A stretch of DNA of 64,000 nt from Glycomyces lechevalierae (GCF_027622945.1 NZ_JAPZVQ010000006.1:203182-267181), one strand, 5' to 3'. Positions 26,329 through 36,289 are shown, numbered from the stretch's first letter. Numbers and translations: made by a program. The notes: a model not told the origin generated them from the letters alone.

Positions 26329-27615
26329 ATGAGCCAGCTCGCCCAGCCCGGATCCTCAATCTCGCCAGCCGACCTGCGACCGGCGCTCACCCTTCTCACG
26401 GGATTCGCCCCCACGGCGACCCGCGAGGCCGCCGACCTCCTCACCCGCGCCGACCCGAGCCTCCTCACCGTCACCTACGACCTCGCCGAACTCCTCGTCG
26501 CCGGCACCGTCCGCCGCACCGTCCGCGACGGCCGCGGACTCGTCGAAGACGAACGCGTGACCCTCGAGCACGGGTGCATCAACTGCACGATCCGCGAAGA
26601 CCTCCTTCCCGCTCTCGTGCGCCTCGCCCGCTCCCGGCCCGCCGGCGACCTCGTCCTGCTCCTCCCGCCCTCCATGGAGCCCGAGGCCGTCACCACCGCC
26701 TGCGGCTGGAGCCACGTCGACGGCGCGCCCGTCACCGACGCCCTCCGCATCGACTCCGTCGTCGCCGTCTGCGACCCCGGCACCCTCCTCGAGACCCTCG
26801 ACTCGGACCAGGACCTCGCCGACCGCCGCCTCCAGGCCGCCGACGACGACACCCGCTCCGTCTCCGAGGTCGCCGCCCGCCAGATCGAGTTCGCCGACAC
26901 CGTGCTCCTCTGGGCCCCCGACTCGGACCTCGACTACGAGCACACCCGCCTCGCCGTCCTCCTCCAGCGCCTCAACCCCTGGGCCCGCCACCTCGTCCTC
27001 GACCTGCCCGAACCGTCGGACTCGGCGACGCTTGCGAGCCGTAAATCGGCGGAGTTCTCGAGCCGCATCCGCCGCACCGGCCGCTTCGACCCCGAAGCGC
27101 CCGAGCCCTACGGCCGCGGCATCGAGGGGTACGCCGTCGGCTGCCACGAGCCCGAACCCGACTGCGGGGTCGTCGCCGCCCTCTACCGCGCCCGCAGGCC
27201 CTTCCACCCCGACCGCCTCCACCAGGCCCTCCCGACCCTCGCCGGCAGCACCTTGCGCGGACGCGGCCACCTCTGGCTCGCCGGGCAGCCCGACGTGATC
27301 GTGGCCTGGGAGTCCAGCGGCGGCGGCGTCTCCATGGGCGACATGGGCCGCTGGCTCGCCGCGACCCCCGACGAGGAGTGGGAGGAATCGAGCCCCGAGC
27401 GGCGCGTCAACGCCGACCTGCACTGGGACGCCGAATACGGTGACCGCGAGATACAGCTCGCGTTCGTGGGTATCCACTTCGAAGCGGACGAGATCGCCGC
27501 CCTGCTCGACGCGTGTCTGCTGACCGACGCCGAAGCGGCCGAGGGACCCGCCGCCTGGCGGGAATACCCCGACCCCTTCGAAGGTTGTTTCGAAAGCAAG
27601 GAGAGGAACCAGTAA
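26329..27615 (+). CDS. mrf: CobW-like, ribosome hibernation factor-recruiting (Mrf-type) protein
   Basis: A 428-residue CobW/YciC-like protein beside zinc-free ribosomal genes, the context of mycobacterial Mrf, which recruits the hibernation factor to C-minus ribosomes. The metal-site motif is [14 protein letters not shown] (CxxC, where CobW proteins have CxCC). The Walker A position reads [19 protein letters not shown], with no GKT, so GTP binding there looks lost. The CobW_C domain ([30 protein letters not shown]) is intact, with [15 protein letters not shown] ending ([17 protein letters not shown]). The name is by family and context; gene function is inferred. It overlaps the next gene by one base. 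Confidence 0.85.
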   Translation: MSQLAQPGSSISPADLRPALTLLTGFAPTATREAADLLTRADPSLLTVTYDLAELLVAGTVRRTVRDGRGLVEDERVTLEHGCINCTIREDLLPALVRLARSRPAGDLVLLLPPSMEPEAVTTACGWSHVDGAPVTDALRIDSVVAVCDPGTLLETLDSDQDLADRRLQAADDDTRSVSEVAARQIEFADTVLLWAPDSDLDYEHTRLAVLLQRLNPWARHLVLDLPEPSDSATLASRKSAEFSSRIRRTGRFDPEAPEPYGRGIEGYAVGCHEPEPDCGVVAALYRARRPFHPDRLHQALPTLAGSTLRGRGHLWLAGQPDVIVAWESSGGGVSMGDMGRWLAATPDEEWEESSPERRVNADLHWDAEYGDREIQLAFVGIHFEADEIAALLDACLLTDAEAAEGPAAWREYPDPFEGCFESKERNQ

Positions 27616-27869
27616 TGAAGCAAGGTATTCACCCGAAATACGACTACGTCGTCTTCCGCGACCGCGCGGCCGACTTTTCCTTCCTCACCCGGTCCACGGT
27701 CAGCTCGGCCGAGACCGTCGAGTGGGAGGACGGCAAGACGTATCCGGTGATCGACGTCCAGATCTCCTCGGCCTCGCACCCGTTCTGGACCGGCAAGAGC
27801 CGCGTCATGGACGACGAGGGCCGGGTCGCCAAGTTCTACAAGAAGTACGGCAAGACGCCCGCCGAGTAG
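27615..27869 (+). CDS. rpmE2: 50S ribosomal protein L31 type B
   Basis: An 84-residue bL31 of the zinc-free type B ([48 protein letters not shown]). It lacks the CxxC of type A. The start codon overlaps the mrf stop (TAATG), with GAGAGG upstream. Part of the Zur-controlled rightward operon; a strong terminator follows. Confidence 0.95.
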   Translation: MKQGIHPKYDYVVFRDRAADFSFLTRSTVSSAETVEWEDGKTYPVIDVQISSASHPFWTGKSRVMDDEGRVAKFYKKYGKTPAE

Positions 27870-27887
27870 GCGAGCGGCACACGGACT

Positions 27888-27920
27888 AAGGGGGACCTCC
27901 CGGCACCGGAGGTCCCCCTT
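27888..27920 (+). terminator. intrinsic terminator of mrf-rpmE2
   Basis: A perfect 13-bp stem (AAGGGGGACCTCC / GGAGGTCCCCCTT) with a seven-base loop, followed by TT, about 20 bases after the rpmE2 stop. Confidence 0.9.
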
Positions 27921-28048
27921 TTCCGTGCCTCGGCTTGCTTCGGCACAGGTTCGTTTGGTTTCATGGTCCTTGCTCCGGGGGGAACCGGTTTCGACCGTGT
28001 TCGGCAGACCGCGCCCACTGCATCCCGATCCCAGAGGTATTGAGCCAG

Positions 28049-29605
28049 ATGGACGACACCGCCTCTCCGTTCCCCTCCCACGAGAAGCTGGCGCGGCTCC
28101 TGCCGGGCTACGCCTTCGACCCCGAGCCCCTCAACACCAGCAACATGAGCCAGGTCCACCTCGCCACCGACACCCGGCTCCACCACCGCAAGGTCGCCGT
28201 CAAGATCATCGCCGACTACCTCGCCGCGCACCCCGTCTACCGCAAGCGCTTCCTGCGCGAGATCCAGCTCATGGCGAGCCTCGAGCACCCCAACATCATG
28301 TACGTCATCACGGCCGCCGCCGAGGACGGCGAGCTGCTGTACTTCGTCATGCCCCGCGCCGAACGCGACCTCAAGACCCTCCTCGCGGCGGGCCGGCTCG
28401 ACCTCGCCAAGACCGCCGACGTGATCGCCCAGGCCGCCAGGGCGCTCGACCACGCCCACGACCGGGGCGTCGTCCACCGCGACGTCAAACCCGGCAACCT
28501 CCTCTTCGGACCCGACGGGCATGTCTACCTGACCGACTTCGGCGTCGCCAAAGAACACTTCGGCGAAGACCTCACCACACTCGGCGAATCCATCGGCACC
28601 CGCGGCTACACCGCCCCCGAGGTCTTCGCGGCCGGCGCCGCCGAAGCCGCGACCGCCGACCCGCCCGCGGTCGCGCGGATGCTGCCGTGCACCCCGCGCG
28701 AGCGCGCCGGCGACGTCTATTCGCTCGGCGCCGTGATCTACCACTGCCTCACCGGTCGCCGGCCCTTCGACCAGCCCGACGAGAACGCCGCCCTCGAGGC
28801 GCAGCGCAGGGGCGACCTCGCGCTCGTGAGCGCCCGCCGCCACGGGCTCCCCGCCGGACTCGACGCCGTGGTCGCCAAGGCGATGCACCTCGACCCGGAC
28901 CAGCGGTACGACACCTGCGGCGAACTCGCCGCGGCGCTCACCCAGGCGCTCGGCCTCGCCAAGGACGGCATGGCGCTGCCGATCCTGCGCGACATCCAGG
29001 ACCGGCTCCGCACCGACGCGGCGCAGCGCGACGACGCGACCGCCTACGCAGGGGCCATGCCGGCTCCCGACACTGGACCGCGCCGCGACCAGACTCGGAA
29101 CATGCTGCTCAGCCTGGTCGTCGCGGTGCTCGCCGTCGCGCTCGCGGGAGGCCTGCTGCTCTACCAGTTGTTCCAGCCCGAGGACGCCGAAGCCGGGAGC
29201 GCCGGGGAGGGCGCCTCCACCGCATCGCCGTCCGCGACGGCCTCGCCGACCGCGAACCTCGATCCTCCGTCGCCCACAGTGGAGCCGGTGGCGGGCGACG
29301 AGCAGGTCACACGCTATCCAACCGAAGGCGAATGCCTCAGCGACGACCCCGACTACTACGTCGTGGTCGCGTGCGACTCCCCGGCGGCGACCGAGGTGGT
29401 CTACCGGATCGTCTACAGCCCTGAGGATCCGAACCCGTCGCAGCCCGAACACGAGGACGCCGCCTGGATCGCGTGCGGCGGCGGGGACATCGACTTCGAG
29501 TACCGGTGGCGCGATTCCGACTCGGACGCGGACGAGGGCGAGGAGGCCGTCTGGGACCCCGCGACCGACAGGATCTACTGGATCATGTGCTACCGCTACC
29601 TGTAG
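28049..29605 (+). CDS. transmembrane Ser/Thr protein kinase (PknB-like)
   Basis: A 518-residue kinase from ATG 28049 (a TTG nine bases earlier is possible). Kinase core: Lys52 in VAVKII, Glu71 in FLREIQLM, HRDVKPGN (143-150), DFG (163-165), APE and the GDVYSLGAVIYHCLTGRRPF block. The usual glycine-rich loop is replaced by LNTSNMSQVHLAT, with no glycine. An insertion after APE (AAGAAEAATADPPAV) is unusual. A TM helix (about 352-375) precedes a Ser/Thr/Pro linker and an extracellular domain with several cysteines. The FHA protein gene converges six bases after its stop, a natural phosphopeptide-binding partner. Confidence 0.9.
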   Translation: MDDTASPFPSHEKLARLLPGYAFDPEPLNTSNMSQVHLATDTRLHHRKVAVKIIADYLAAHPVYRKRFLREIQLMASLEHPNIMYVITAAAEDGELLYFVMPRAERDLKTLLAAGRLDLAKTADVIAQAARALDHAHDRGVVHRDVKPGNLLFGPDGHVYLTDFGVAKEHFGEDLTTLGESIGTRGYTAPEVFAAGAAEAATADPPAVARMLPCTPRERAGDVYSLGAVIYHCLTGRRPFDQPDENAALEAQRRGDLALVSARRHGLPAGLDAVVAKAMHLDPDQRYDTCGELAAALTQALGLAKDGMALPILRDIQDRLRTDAAQRDDATAYAGAMPAPDTGPRRDQTRNMLLSLVVAVLAVALAGGLLLYQLFQPEDAEAGSAGEGASTASPSATASPTANLDPPSPTVEPVAGDEQVTRYPTEGECLSDDPDYYVVVACDSPAATEVVYRIVYSPEDPNPSQPEHEDAAWIACGGGDIDFEYRWRDSDSDADEGEEAVWDPATDRIYWIMCYRYL

Positions 29606-29611
29606 CCGACT

Positions 29612-30463
29612 CTAGGCGGCGCCGGCTGCTTCGGCGCGGTCGAACGGCTCGATGTCGGCGGGCGTGAGCGTCGTGCTCTGGAGCAGGGCCCGGATCAGGT
29701 TGTCGTTGAGCGCGTTGCCGAGCGGTTCGCCGAACACCTCGCTGCGCCGCAGGCCGTAGACCCGGTGCCGGTAGTCCGGGGCGGACAGGCGCTCCCGCAC
29801 GGCCGCGACGACGCGTGCGGTCGTGCGCTCGTTCCATTCGCGGTCCTTCGGCCCCGGCAGCCGGTCCATGTCCTCGGCGACCCGCTTCCATGACACCGGT
29901 TGCGGGTGCGCCACGCCGCGCAGGTAACGCTGCGCGAGCGAGGCGACGACGAGCCGTTCGACGCGACTCAGCTTGTGCACCACCGGGATCACGGTCTCGT
30001 CCTCCGGGGCGGCCTCGCCGTCGGGACGCCTGCCGCCGATCACGCGCACCTCCAGGAAGTGCACCTCGGCCCGGGGGTCGCCGATGTAGATGGGCGTATA
30101 GGCGTCCTCGACCAGGCGTTCCTGCCCTTGCAGGAGCATCGTGTCACCGGGGAAGAGCATCGGCAGCTTCCCCTCGTTGCGCACGGTCCACTCCCGGCCG
30201 TGGCAGACGAGTCGCCCGTGGCAGCGGCTGATCCGCTGGTCGTTCACACCGAGCGGGATGTGGACGTCGTCCCCGGCCCGTCCGAAGGTGAGTTCGTACG
30301 GGCGCGGCGGCACGGCCCAGCCGAGGTGCGCCGAGAGCGCGAGGACCGTGCCCAGGGGCGGGGGTGGCAGCGGGTCCGCGTCGTCCGGCGGGGCCGGCAC
30401 GCCGGCGGCGAGGCTGCGCACCCAAGGCGGCAGCACTCGTGGGAAGAACGCCTGTTCGGGCAT
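29612..30463 (-). CDS. FHA domain protein with a C-terminal helical domain
   Basis: A 283-residue cytoplasmic protein, ATG 30463. An FHA fold spans about 55-125: the phosphothreonine-contact residues GR (61-62), Ser79 and His82 in RISRCHGRL, and Asn96 are in place. The C-terminal half (KLSRVERLVVASLAQRYLRGV ... VSWKRVAEDMDRLPG ... TTARVVAAVRERLS) looks like a winged-helix module seen behind FHA domains in actinobacteria. The convergent Ser/Thr kinase is the likely source of its phosphorylated partner (inference). Confidence 0.85.
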   Translation of the reverse strand: MPEQAFFPRVLPPWVRSLAAGVPAPPDDADPLPPPPLGTVLALSAHLGWAVPPRPYELTFGRAGDDVHIPLGVNDQRISRCHGRLVCHGREWTVRNEGKLPMLFPGDTMLLQGQERLVEDAYTPIYIGDPRAEVHFLEVRVIGGRRPDGEAAPEDETVIPVVHKLSRVERLVVASLAQRYLRGVAHPQPVSWKRVAEDMDRLPGPKDREWNERTTARVVAAVRERLSAPDYRHRVYGLRRSEVFGEPLGNALNDNLIRALLQSTTLTPADIEPFDRAEAAGAA

Positions 30464-30537
30464 GGGGAACCGTCCTCTCCGAGGTCTTCGGGGCTCGGTT
30501 CCCATTGTGCCGACAGGAGGGGCGGGACCCCTCCCGG

Positions 30538-31695
30538 TCAGCCGCCCGAGGAGTCGATCTCGGCGCCTTCGGGGACGGTGAGGTCGTCGCGCTCGTCGAG
30601 CCAGCCGTCCGGGAGGGTCACCTTGCCGGGGCTGTTCGTGCGCCCGCGCGGCTTGCCGATGGTCGACTCGGGGAACGGCGCGGCCGCGTCGAGCTTGCCG
30701 AGGAGGTCTTCGAGCTCGTCGAGGTGCGAGACCATCGAGAGCTCGCGGCGCAGCTCGCCGCCGACCGGGAAGCCCTTGAGGTACCAGGCCACGTGCTTGC
30801 GGAACTCGCGGCAGCCGTGCTCCTCGGCGTCGATGTTCCGCCGCGCCTCGTACGATTCGGCGCCCGCGATCCACTCGACCAGCAGTTCGGCGTGGCGGTA
30901 CATGACCTTCGCGACCTCGCCGAGCGACGGCATGATGCGGCGCTGTTTTCCGTTGAACGCGGCTTCGAGGTCCCCGAAGAGCCACGGCCGACCGAGGCAG
31001 CCGCGGCCGACCACGACGCCGTCGCAGCCGGTCTGCTCGACCATGCGCAGCGCGTCGTCGGCCTCCCAGATGTCGCCGTTGCCGAGCACCGGCAGGTCCA
31101 GGTGCTCTTTGAGGGTCGCGATGGCGTCCCAGTCGGCGGTGCCCGAGTACCGCTCGGCGGCGGTGCGGCCGTGCAGGGCGACCCACGCGACGCCCGCGTC
31201 CTGGGCGATCCTGCCCGCTTCGAGGTAGGTGAGGTGGTCGTCGTCGATGCCCTTGCGCATCTTGACGGTGACGGGGATGGTCCCGGCCGCGTCGACGGCG
31301 GCGGTCACGATCTCGCGGAACAGCCGCCGCTTCCACGGCAGGGCCGAGCCGCCGCCGCGGCGGGTCACCTTCGGCACGGGGCAGCCGAAGTTGAGGTCGA
31401 TGTGGTCGGCGAGGTCCTCGTCGGCGACCATCTGCACGGCCTTGCGCATCCCGGCCGGGTCGACGCCGTAGAGCTGCAGGCTGCGGGTCGTCTCTTCAGG
31501 GTCGAACTCGATCAGCCGCATGGTCTTCGGGTTGCGCTCGGTGAGCGCCACGGTCGTGATCATCTCGCACACGTAGATCCCGGCGCCCTGCTCTCTGCAG
31601 AGCTTGCGGAACGGCAGGTTGGTGATCCCGGCCATGGGGGCCAGCACCACCGGCGGGTCGACCGGGGCGCCTGCGAGCGAGAGCTGCGTTGTCAC
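30538..31695 (-). CDS. dusB: tRNA-dihydrouridine synthase (DusB type)
   Basis: A 385-residue flavoprotein that reduces specific tRNA uridines to dihydrouridine. The TIM barrel begins VVLAPMAGITNLPFRKLC. The catalytic Cys105 lies in LNFGCPVPKVTRRGGGSAL, the family signature. FMN-phosphate loops are GNGDIW and GVVVGRGCLGRPW. The C-terminal helical domain (YEARRNIDAEEHGCREFRKHVAWYLKGFP) matches DusB. GTG at 31695. In many actinobacteria dusB, dgt and dnaG lie in a row near glyS; no dgt is present between here and dnaG. Confidence 0.95.
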   Translation of the reverse strand: MTTQLSLAGAPVDPPVVLAPMAGITNLPFRKLCREQGAGIYVCEMITTVALTERNPKTMRLIEFDPEETTRSLQLYGVDPAGMRKAVQMVADEDLADHIDLNFGCPVPKVTRRGGGSALPWKRRLFREIVTAAVDAAGTIPVTVKMRKGIDDDHLTYLEAGRIAQDAGVAWVALHGRTAAERYSGTADWDAIATLKEHLDLPVLGNGDIWEADDALRMVEQTGCDGVVVGRGCLGRPWLFGDLEAAFNGKQRRIMPSLGEVAKVMYRHAELLVEWIAGAESYEARRNIDAEEHGCREFRKHVAWYLKGFPVGGELRRELSMVSHLDELEDLLGKLDAAAPFPESTIGKPRGRTNSPGKVTLPDGWLDERDDLTVPEGAEIDSSGG

Positions 31696-31751
31696 CGGTC
31701 CATTATTCCAGCGGTCCCGCGCTCCCGCCCGGGCCGGTGACGCGCTCCACC

Positions 31752-33032
31752 TCAGTCGTCGGTCGCGAGGCGACGGATTCGGATGTGGGTGATGGCGTGC
31801 TGCTCGACCTCGACGACCTCGAACTCCCAGCCCGAGAGGCGCACCTTGTCGCCGGGGACCTCCGGGAGCCGCCCGAGCCGTGCGAGCAGGAGGCCCGCGA
31901 CGGTGGTGAAGGTCCCCTCGGGCCGGCCGACCAGTTCGATGCCGAGGTCTTCGAGGTCGTGGATCGGGAAGGTGCCTGGCACGGTCATCACGCCGTCCGC
32001 GCGGTGCTGCACGGCCATCACGTCCCGGTCGGTCTCGTCGTAGATCTCGCCCACGAACTCCTCCAGGAGGTCTTCGAGGGTCACGATGCCGTCGATCCCG
32101 CCGTGCTCGTCCACGACCACCGCGAACTGCTCGTGGTCGGTCTTGAAGCGCCGCAGCGCATCAGAGACGCGCAGCGAGTCGGGGAAGACCACCGCGGGGC
32201 GCATGACCGAGGTCAGCTCGCCCGAGTCGTCGAGGAGGTCGCGCAGGTGGACCACGCCGAGCACGTCGTCCAGGCCCGTCTCGCCCGTGACCGGCGCCCG
32301 CGAGTGGCCGGAGTCGGCGAGGGCCGCCCGCGCCTCCGCGATGCTCATGTCGGACGGCAGGATGAACACCGCGCGGCGCGGCACCAGCACCTCGCGCAGC
32401 CGCCTGGCGTGGATCTCCAGGGCACCTGTGATGATCTCGCGCTGCTCGGGGTTGAGCGCCCGCTGCCCGGACACGAGCTCGCGCAGTTCGGAGGGGCTCA
32501 TCTGCTCGCCGTCGGTCTCGTTGCCGCCGCCGAAGACCCGCACTACGAGGTTCGTGGACTTGCTGAGCGCCCACACGGCCGGGCGGGCGGCAGTGGAGAG
32601 GAAGTCGAGCGGCTTGGCGGCCATGAGCGCCCACCGCAGCGAGTACTGCATCGCGAGCCGCTTCGGCGCGAGCTCGCCGAACACGAGCGTGAAGAACGTG
32701 AGTACCACGGTGACCAGGCCGACCGCGACCGCGTTCGCGGCCCCGCCGAGGAAGGCGAGCAGCGGCACGAGCGGTTCGGCCAGCGACACCGCGGCCGTCG
32801 CCGAGGCCAGGAACCCGGCGAGGGTGATGCCGATCTGGATCGTCGCGAGGAACCGGTTCGGGTCCCGCGCGAGGCGCACGAGCGTGCTCGCGCCCTTGCC
32901 CGGTTCGCGCTCGAGCGCTCGCAACTGGCCCTCGCGCAGCGACACCAGCGCCATCTCGCTGCCCGCGAAGAGCGCGTTCAGGAGCACCAGCACGCCCACC
33001 AGCGCGAGGTTCCATCCGTAGTCCATGACCAT
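31752..33032 (-). CDS. CNNM/CorC-type transporter with CBS pair (hemolysin family)
   Basis: A 426-residue membrane protein of the UPF0053 family, linked to magnesium/cobalt efflux. An N-terminal DUF21 domain with three to four helices (ALVGVLVLLNALFAGSEMALVSLRE, IQIGITLAGFLASATAAVSL, FGELAPKRLAM) is followed by two CBS domains (about 200-320) and a CorC_HlyC domain (VPGTFPIHDLEDLGIEL ... GDKVRLSGWEFEVVEVE). The start is ATG 33032, or the ATG six bases inside. Transport role is from the family, not proven here. Confidence 0.92.
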   Translation of the reverse strand: MVMDYGWNLALVGVLVLLNALFAGSEMALVSLREGQLRALEREPGKGASTLVRLARDPNRFLATIQIGITLAGFLASATAAVSLAEPLVPLLAFLGGAANAVAVGLVTVVLTFFTLVFGELAPKRLAMQYSLRWALMAAKPLDFLSTAARPAVWALSKSTNLVVRVFGGGNETDGEQMSPSELRELVSGQRALNPEQREIITGALEIHARRLREVLVPRRAVFILPSDMSIAEARAALADSGHSRAPVTGETGLDDVLGVVHLRDLLDDSGELTSVMRPAVVFPDSLRVSDALRRFKTDHEQFAVVVDEHGGIDGIVTLEDLLEEFVGEIYDETDRDVMAVQHRADGVMTVPGTFPIHDLEDLGIELVGRPEGTFTTVAGLLLARLGRLPEVPGDKVRLSGWEFEVVEVEQHAITHIRIRRLATDD

Positions 33033-33078
33033 CCGTCTCTGAGAAGTTGAATCCGCACAAGGTACCCGATATGCCGAA

Positions 33079-33105
33079 GGCCGCCCGGCGCTGCGCCGGG
33101 CGGCC
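33079..33105. terminator. terminator between two leftward genes
   Basis: A perfect 12-bp stem (GGCCGCCCGGCG / CGCCGGGCGGCC) with a three-base loop, 18 bases beyond the stop of the large Gln-rich gene, in its direction of transcription. Confidence 0.8.
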
Positions 33106-33122
33106 CTCGATCGGGTCGAGAT

Positions 33123-35969
33123 CTATTCGAGGTCCACGGTCACCGATGCGCCCCACGGGTTGCCGGCGACCTCGTAGGCCCCGGCGTAGGAGAACCCGTC
33201 GTCGCCGACCGTGGCGCCGCCCGGAATCGTGGCCTGGCCGTCGAGGTACGAGTGGAGCTTCTGGCCGGTGTAGTCCGAGACGAGGACCATCGCGGCGGTG
33301 CCGTCGTAGCCCTTCGCGTTGAGCGCGGGGGTCTCGGAGGCGCACAGCGGGTCGGACATGCGGGAGTCCGCGAGCTCCTTCTCGACCTTGCCGCCGGACA
33401 CCCAGCTGACCTTGGCCTCGCCGCGGCTGGTCGCGATGAACGCGCCGCTCTGGGCGCCCACGACCAGGCAGGTCGGGTTGGCGCCGACCTCGGTCGCGGC
33501 CGTCTCTTTGAGCGAGCCGTCGAGTTCGTGCACGGTGCCGTCGGCGGTCGCCACGGCCGAGGCGGACTCGGTCGCGGCCACGTCGGCGACGCCGCCGTCG
33601 AAGCCGACCGCTTCACCCGCGGCCGCCTCGAACGTGAACTCGGCGCCGTCGTAGTGCTGGGCCGCAAGGCCTTCGAGCGTGGAGGCGAGGTCCACGGTCG
33701 CTACCTGGCTGGAGCTCAGGTCGCCGACGATCGCGTAGCCGGCGGTCGCGACCTGGTCGCGACCGGCGCCGTCCGCCACGTCGTTGCGCGACTCCGAGAG
33801 CGACCCGCCCGAGTTCGACCACGCGTCGACCGAGGTCGGCGCGGTGAACGGCAGCACGACGGTGCCCACGATCTCGGCGGTGCCGAAGTGGCCCGGGTTC
33901 GGCAGGCCGGGGTAGGACTCCGACCAGCTCGACTGGTACGTGCCCTTCTTGTCGCCCAAGGCGATCACGACGAGCGAGCCGGTCTGCGACTCGGGCGTCC
34001 ACGTGGTGACGAGCGCGAGCTCGTTGCCGTCGGTGAGCGCCACGTCCGTCGGGACCTGCCCGTCGGGGAGCTGGAGGCAGGTGCCGCCCTGCGCGCCGCT
34101 GATGCCGGCGGTGGCGATGACGCCGGAGGAGAACGCGATCACGGAGTGCGCGTTGACCTCGGCGCTCTGCTCGGGTCGGGCGAGGGCGACCGGCTTGCCG
34201 AGTTCGCCGCCGAGCCCGGCGACGCAGTCGGCCGTGGTGCCTTCCTGCAGTTCGAGTTCGGGTTGGCCCTCGTCGGTGAACCGCCCGCCCGCGCGGGGCG
34301 TGAGGCCCAGCGCGGTGTCGGTGGACTCGACGACGGTGACGTGGTCGATGCCGGTGAGGCCGGATTCGTCGGTGACGTACCCGAGCTGCCCCTGGATGCT
34401 GCGGTCGGCGTCGCCGAACAGCGGTTCCGCGGCGAGCGCGTCGCCGCTGGCGGCCGCGAGCTCTTCCGCGCCGTTCTCGCCCGCTTCGCCGTAGCGCCAG
34501 GAGAACCACTCGGCGGTGCCGGCGGCGGCCGCGAGTTCGCCGTAGCGCTCGGGGGTGAGGGCGTCGTCGGCGCCGCTGTCCTCGCTGGCGTCGCCGCCGT
34601 CCTCGCCCGGTTCGCTCGGCTCCTCGGGGGGAGCGGCGCCCAGCATGAGGACGATGCCGATGATGAGGCCCAGCGTGATGAGGCCGCCGATGCCGTAGAT
34701 GGCGTAGCGGACGCCGCGGTGCGTCGGCGGGGCGACGCGCACGTTGCCCGCCGGCTCGGCCGGGGCCTCGGGCTGCTCGGTCTCCTCGCCGGTGCGTTGC
34801 GCGGGAACGGCCTCGGGCGCGGCGGCCTGCTGCGATCCCTGGTCGGCGTAGGCGGACTCGGGGAACGTCTGGTCGTTGTAGGAGCTCTGGTCGCCGTACG
34901 CGGACGGCGGCGCGGCGTACGGGTCCTGTTGGGAGGAGAAAGGTTGCTGCTGTGCGGGTTCGGCGGTCGCGGCCCCGGTCGGGCCGAACGCGTCGCTGCC
35001 CGAACCGAAGGTCGCGCCGTTGCGGGGCTCCCCATAGGAGCCCTGCTGCGGCACGGGCGGGAACGGCTCGGCCTGCTGCTGGGCCTGGTACTCGGCGCGG
35101 GCCTGCTGGGCCTCGGCCTGCAGCCGCTCGGCCTGGTACGGGTCGGACTGGTAGAGGTCCTGGCCGCCCGCTTCGCCGCGGTACTGGTTGTGGCCGTAGA
35201 CGTCCGCCTCGTACGGGTCGGAGCGCAGCTCGGGGAATTCGAGGCCTTCGCCCTGGGCGGGCTGGCGCGGCGCGTCGTAGGTCGGCGGGTCGAACCCGGG
35301 GGCCTGCGGCGCGGCGCCGAACGGGGAACCGCCCTGCTCGGGCTGGTACTGCGGCTCGGCCGGCGCTTCGGGAGCGGCGGCGGGCGGCGGGGCCTCGCCA
35401 GTGCCGTTCCAAGACGCGCCGCCGGTCAGGCCCCAGCCGGTCTGCGACTGCTGGTGCATCCAGTCCTGGCTCGATTTCGGCGGCCAGTCGGGCGCTTCGC
35501 CCCAGTCGCCTTGCTGCGCGGCGTCCTGCCGCGGCGGCTCCTGCTGCGACTGCTCTTGGAAGCCCTGGTAATCGGACTCGGGGTAGACGGGGTCGGGCGC
35601 GCCGCGCTGCGGCGTCTGGCCGTACTGCGCCTCGTCTCGCTGCGGCTGGCCGTGCTGCGCTTCCCCGTACTGGGCCTCGCCGTACGGCGCGTTCCCGTAC
35701 TGGGGCCCCGACTGCTGCGGCACCCCCGGCGTGGCGTCGTCGAACGCGCCCCATTCACTGCGGCGCGCTTCGGGGTCGAGCTCTTCGTAGGGTCCGGTCT
35801 GCTGCGGCGGGCGCAGGAACCGTTCGGCCGCCGACGGCTCGTCGTCCGGCGCTGTGGAAGGCAGGTGGCCCACTCCGCGCGCGGTGATTCGGGGCGGATT
35901 GGTGGGTGTGGCCGCCGGTTCACTGGTGGGAGGCCAGGAGGGCGGCTGCTCGGGCGATGGGTCCGGCAT
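33123..35969 (-). CDS. large Gln/Pro-rich single-pass membrane protein
   Basis: A 948-residue protein. Residues 1-400 are low-complexity (Gln, Pro, Tyr, Glu, Ala, with AQYGEAQ-like runs) and presumably cytoplasmic and disordered. One TM helix follows (about 430-455, YAIYGIGGLITLGLIIGIVLML). An acidic linker and about 450 extracellular residues of beta-rich repeats (VALTDGNELALVTTW, VATADGTVHELDGSL, YDGTAAMVLVSDYTG) suggest a beta-propeller. There are four or five scattered cysteines. ATG 35969. No family can be named. An antisense 910-codon frame is a GC artefact. Confidence 0.8.
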   Translation of the reverse strand: MPDPSPEQPPSWPPTSEPAATPTNPPRITARGVGHLPSTAPDDEPSAAERFLRPPQQTGPYEELDPEARRSEWGAFDDATPGVPQQSGPQYGNAPYGEAQYGEAQHGQPQRDEAQYGQTPQRGAPDPVYPESDYQGFQEQSQQEPPRQDAAQQGDWGEAPDWPPKSSQDWMHQQSQTGWGLTGGASWNGTGEAPPPAAAPEAPAEPQYQPEQGGSPFGAAPQAPGFDPPTYDAPRQPAQGEGLEFPELRSDPYEADVYGHNQYRGEAGGQDLYQSDPYQAERLQAEAQQARAEYQAQQQAEPFPPVPQQGSYGEPRNGATFGSGSDAFGPTGAATAEPAQQQPFSSQQDPYAAPPSAYGDQSSYNDQTFPESAYADQGSQQAAAPEAVPAQRTGEETEQPEAPAEPAGNVRVAPPTHRGVRYAIYGIGGLITLGLIIGIVLMLGAAPPEEPSEPGEDGGDASEDSGADDALTPERYGELAAAAGTAEWFSWRYGEAGENGAEELAAASGDALAAEPLFGDADRSIQGQLGYVTDESGLTGIDHVTVVESTDTALGLTPRAGGRFTDEGQPELELQEGTTADCVAGLGGELGKPVALARPEQSAEVNAHSVIAFSSGVIATAGISGAQGGTCLQLPDGQVPTDVALTDGNELALVTTWTPESQTGSLVVIALGDKKGTYQSSWSESYPGLPNPGHFGTAEIVGTVVLPFTAPTSVDAWSNSGGSLSESRNDVADGAGRDQVATAGYAIVGDLSSSQVATVDLASTLEGLAAQHYDGAEFTFEAAAGEAVGFDGGVADVAATESASAVATADGTVHELDGSLKETAATEVGANPTCLVVGAQSGAFIATSRGEAKVSWVSGGKVEKELADSRMSDPLCASETPALNAKGYDGTAAMVLVSDYTGQKLHSYLDGQATIPGGATVGDDGFSYAGAYEVAGNPWGASVTVDLE

Positions 35970-36289
35970 GATAGGCGACTCTAGCGGATCGGACCGCGCA
36001 CGCGTGAGGCGTGGTCGGGAAAATTCCTGACGGGAACCGTGGTACAGCGGGCCGTCGCACCGGTTCTGATCTGCGCCAACGGTTTCCGTGAGGCCGGTGC
36101 GGGACGTGACCTCCGCGACCCGTCCATGGTGGCCGATCCCTCACCTGCGATACCGCACCGGGGTCGGGGCGTCACGCAGCGCTCGCGGGGCCGGGGCGCG
36201 CCGAGTTCGGGGCTCACACCGGGCGGCGTCTGCGAGCGGGCTGTCAGGGGGACCGGGCAGAATGGTGGAGCAGCGAAAAGAGGTGAACA
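35970..36289. other. 320-base intergenic region before dnaG
   Basis: It separates a leftward gene from dnaG and must hold both promoters. I see no RNA gene, no strong palindrome and no convincing -35/-10 pair. Two short G-rich runs lie near 36235-36255, just before the dnaG ribosome site AAAGAGG. Confidence 0.5.

Noticed and set aside
33252..35984. A 910-codon antisense frame
   Set aside because: It lies opposite the Gln-rich gene and is rich in Gly, Ala and Arg without domains.
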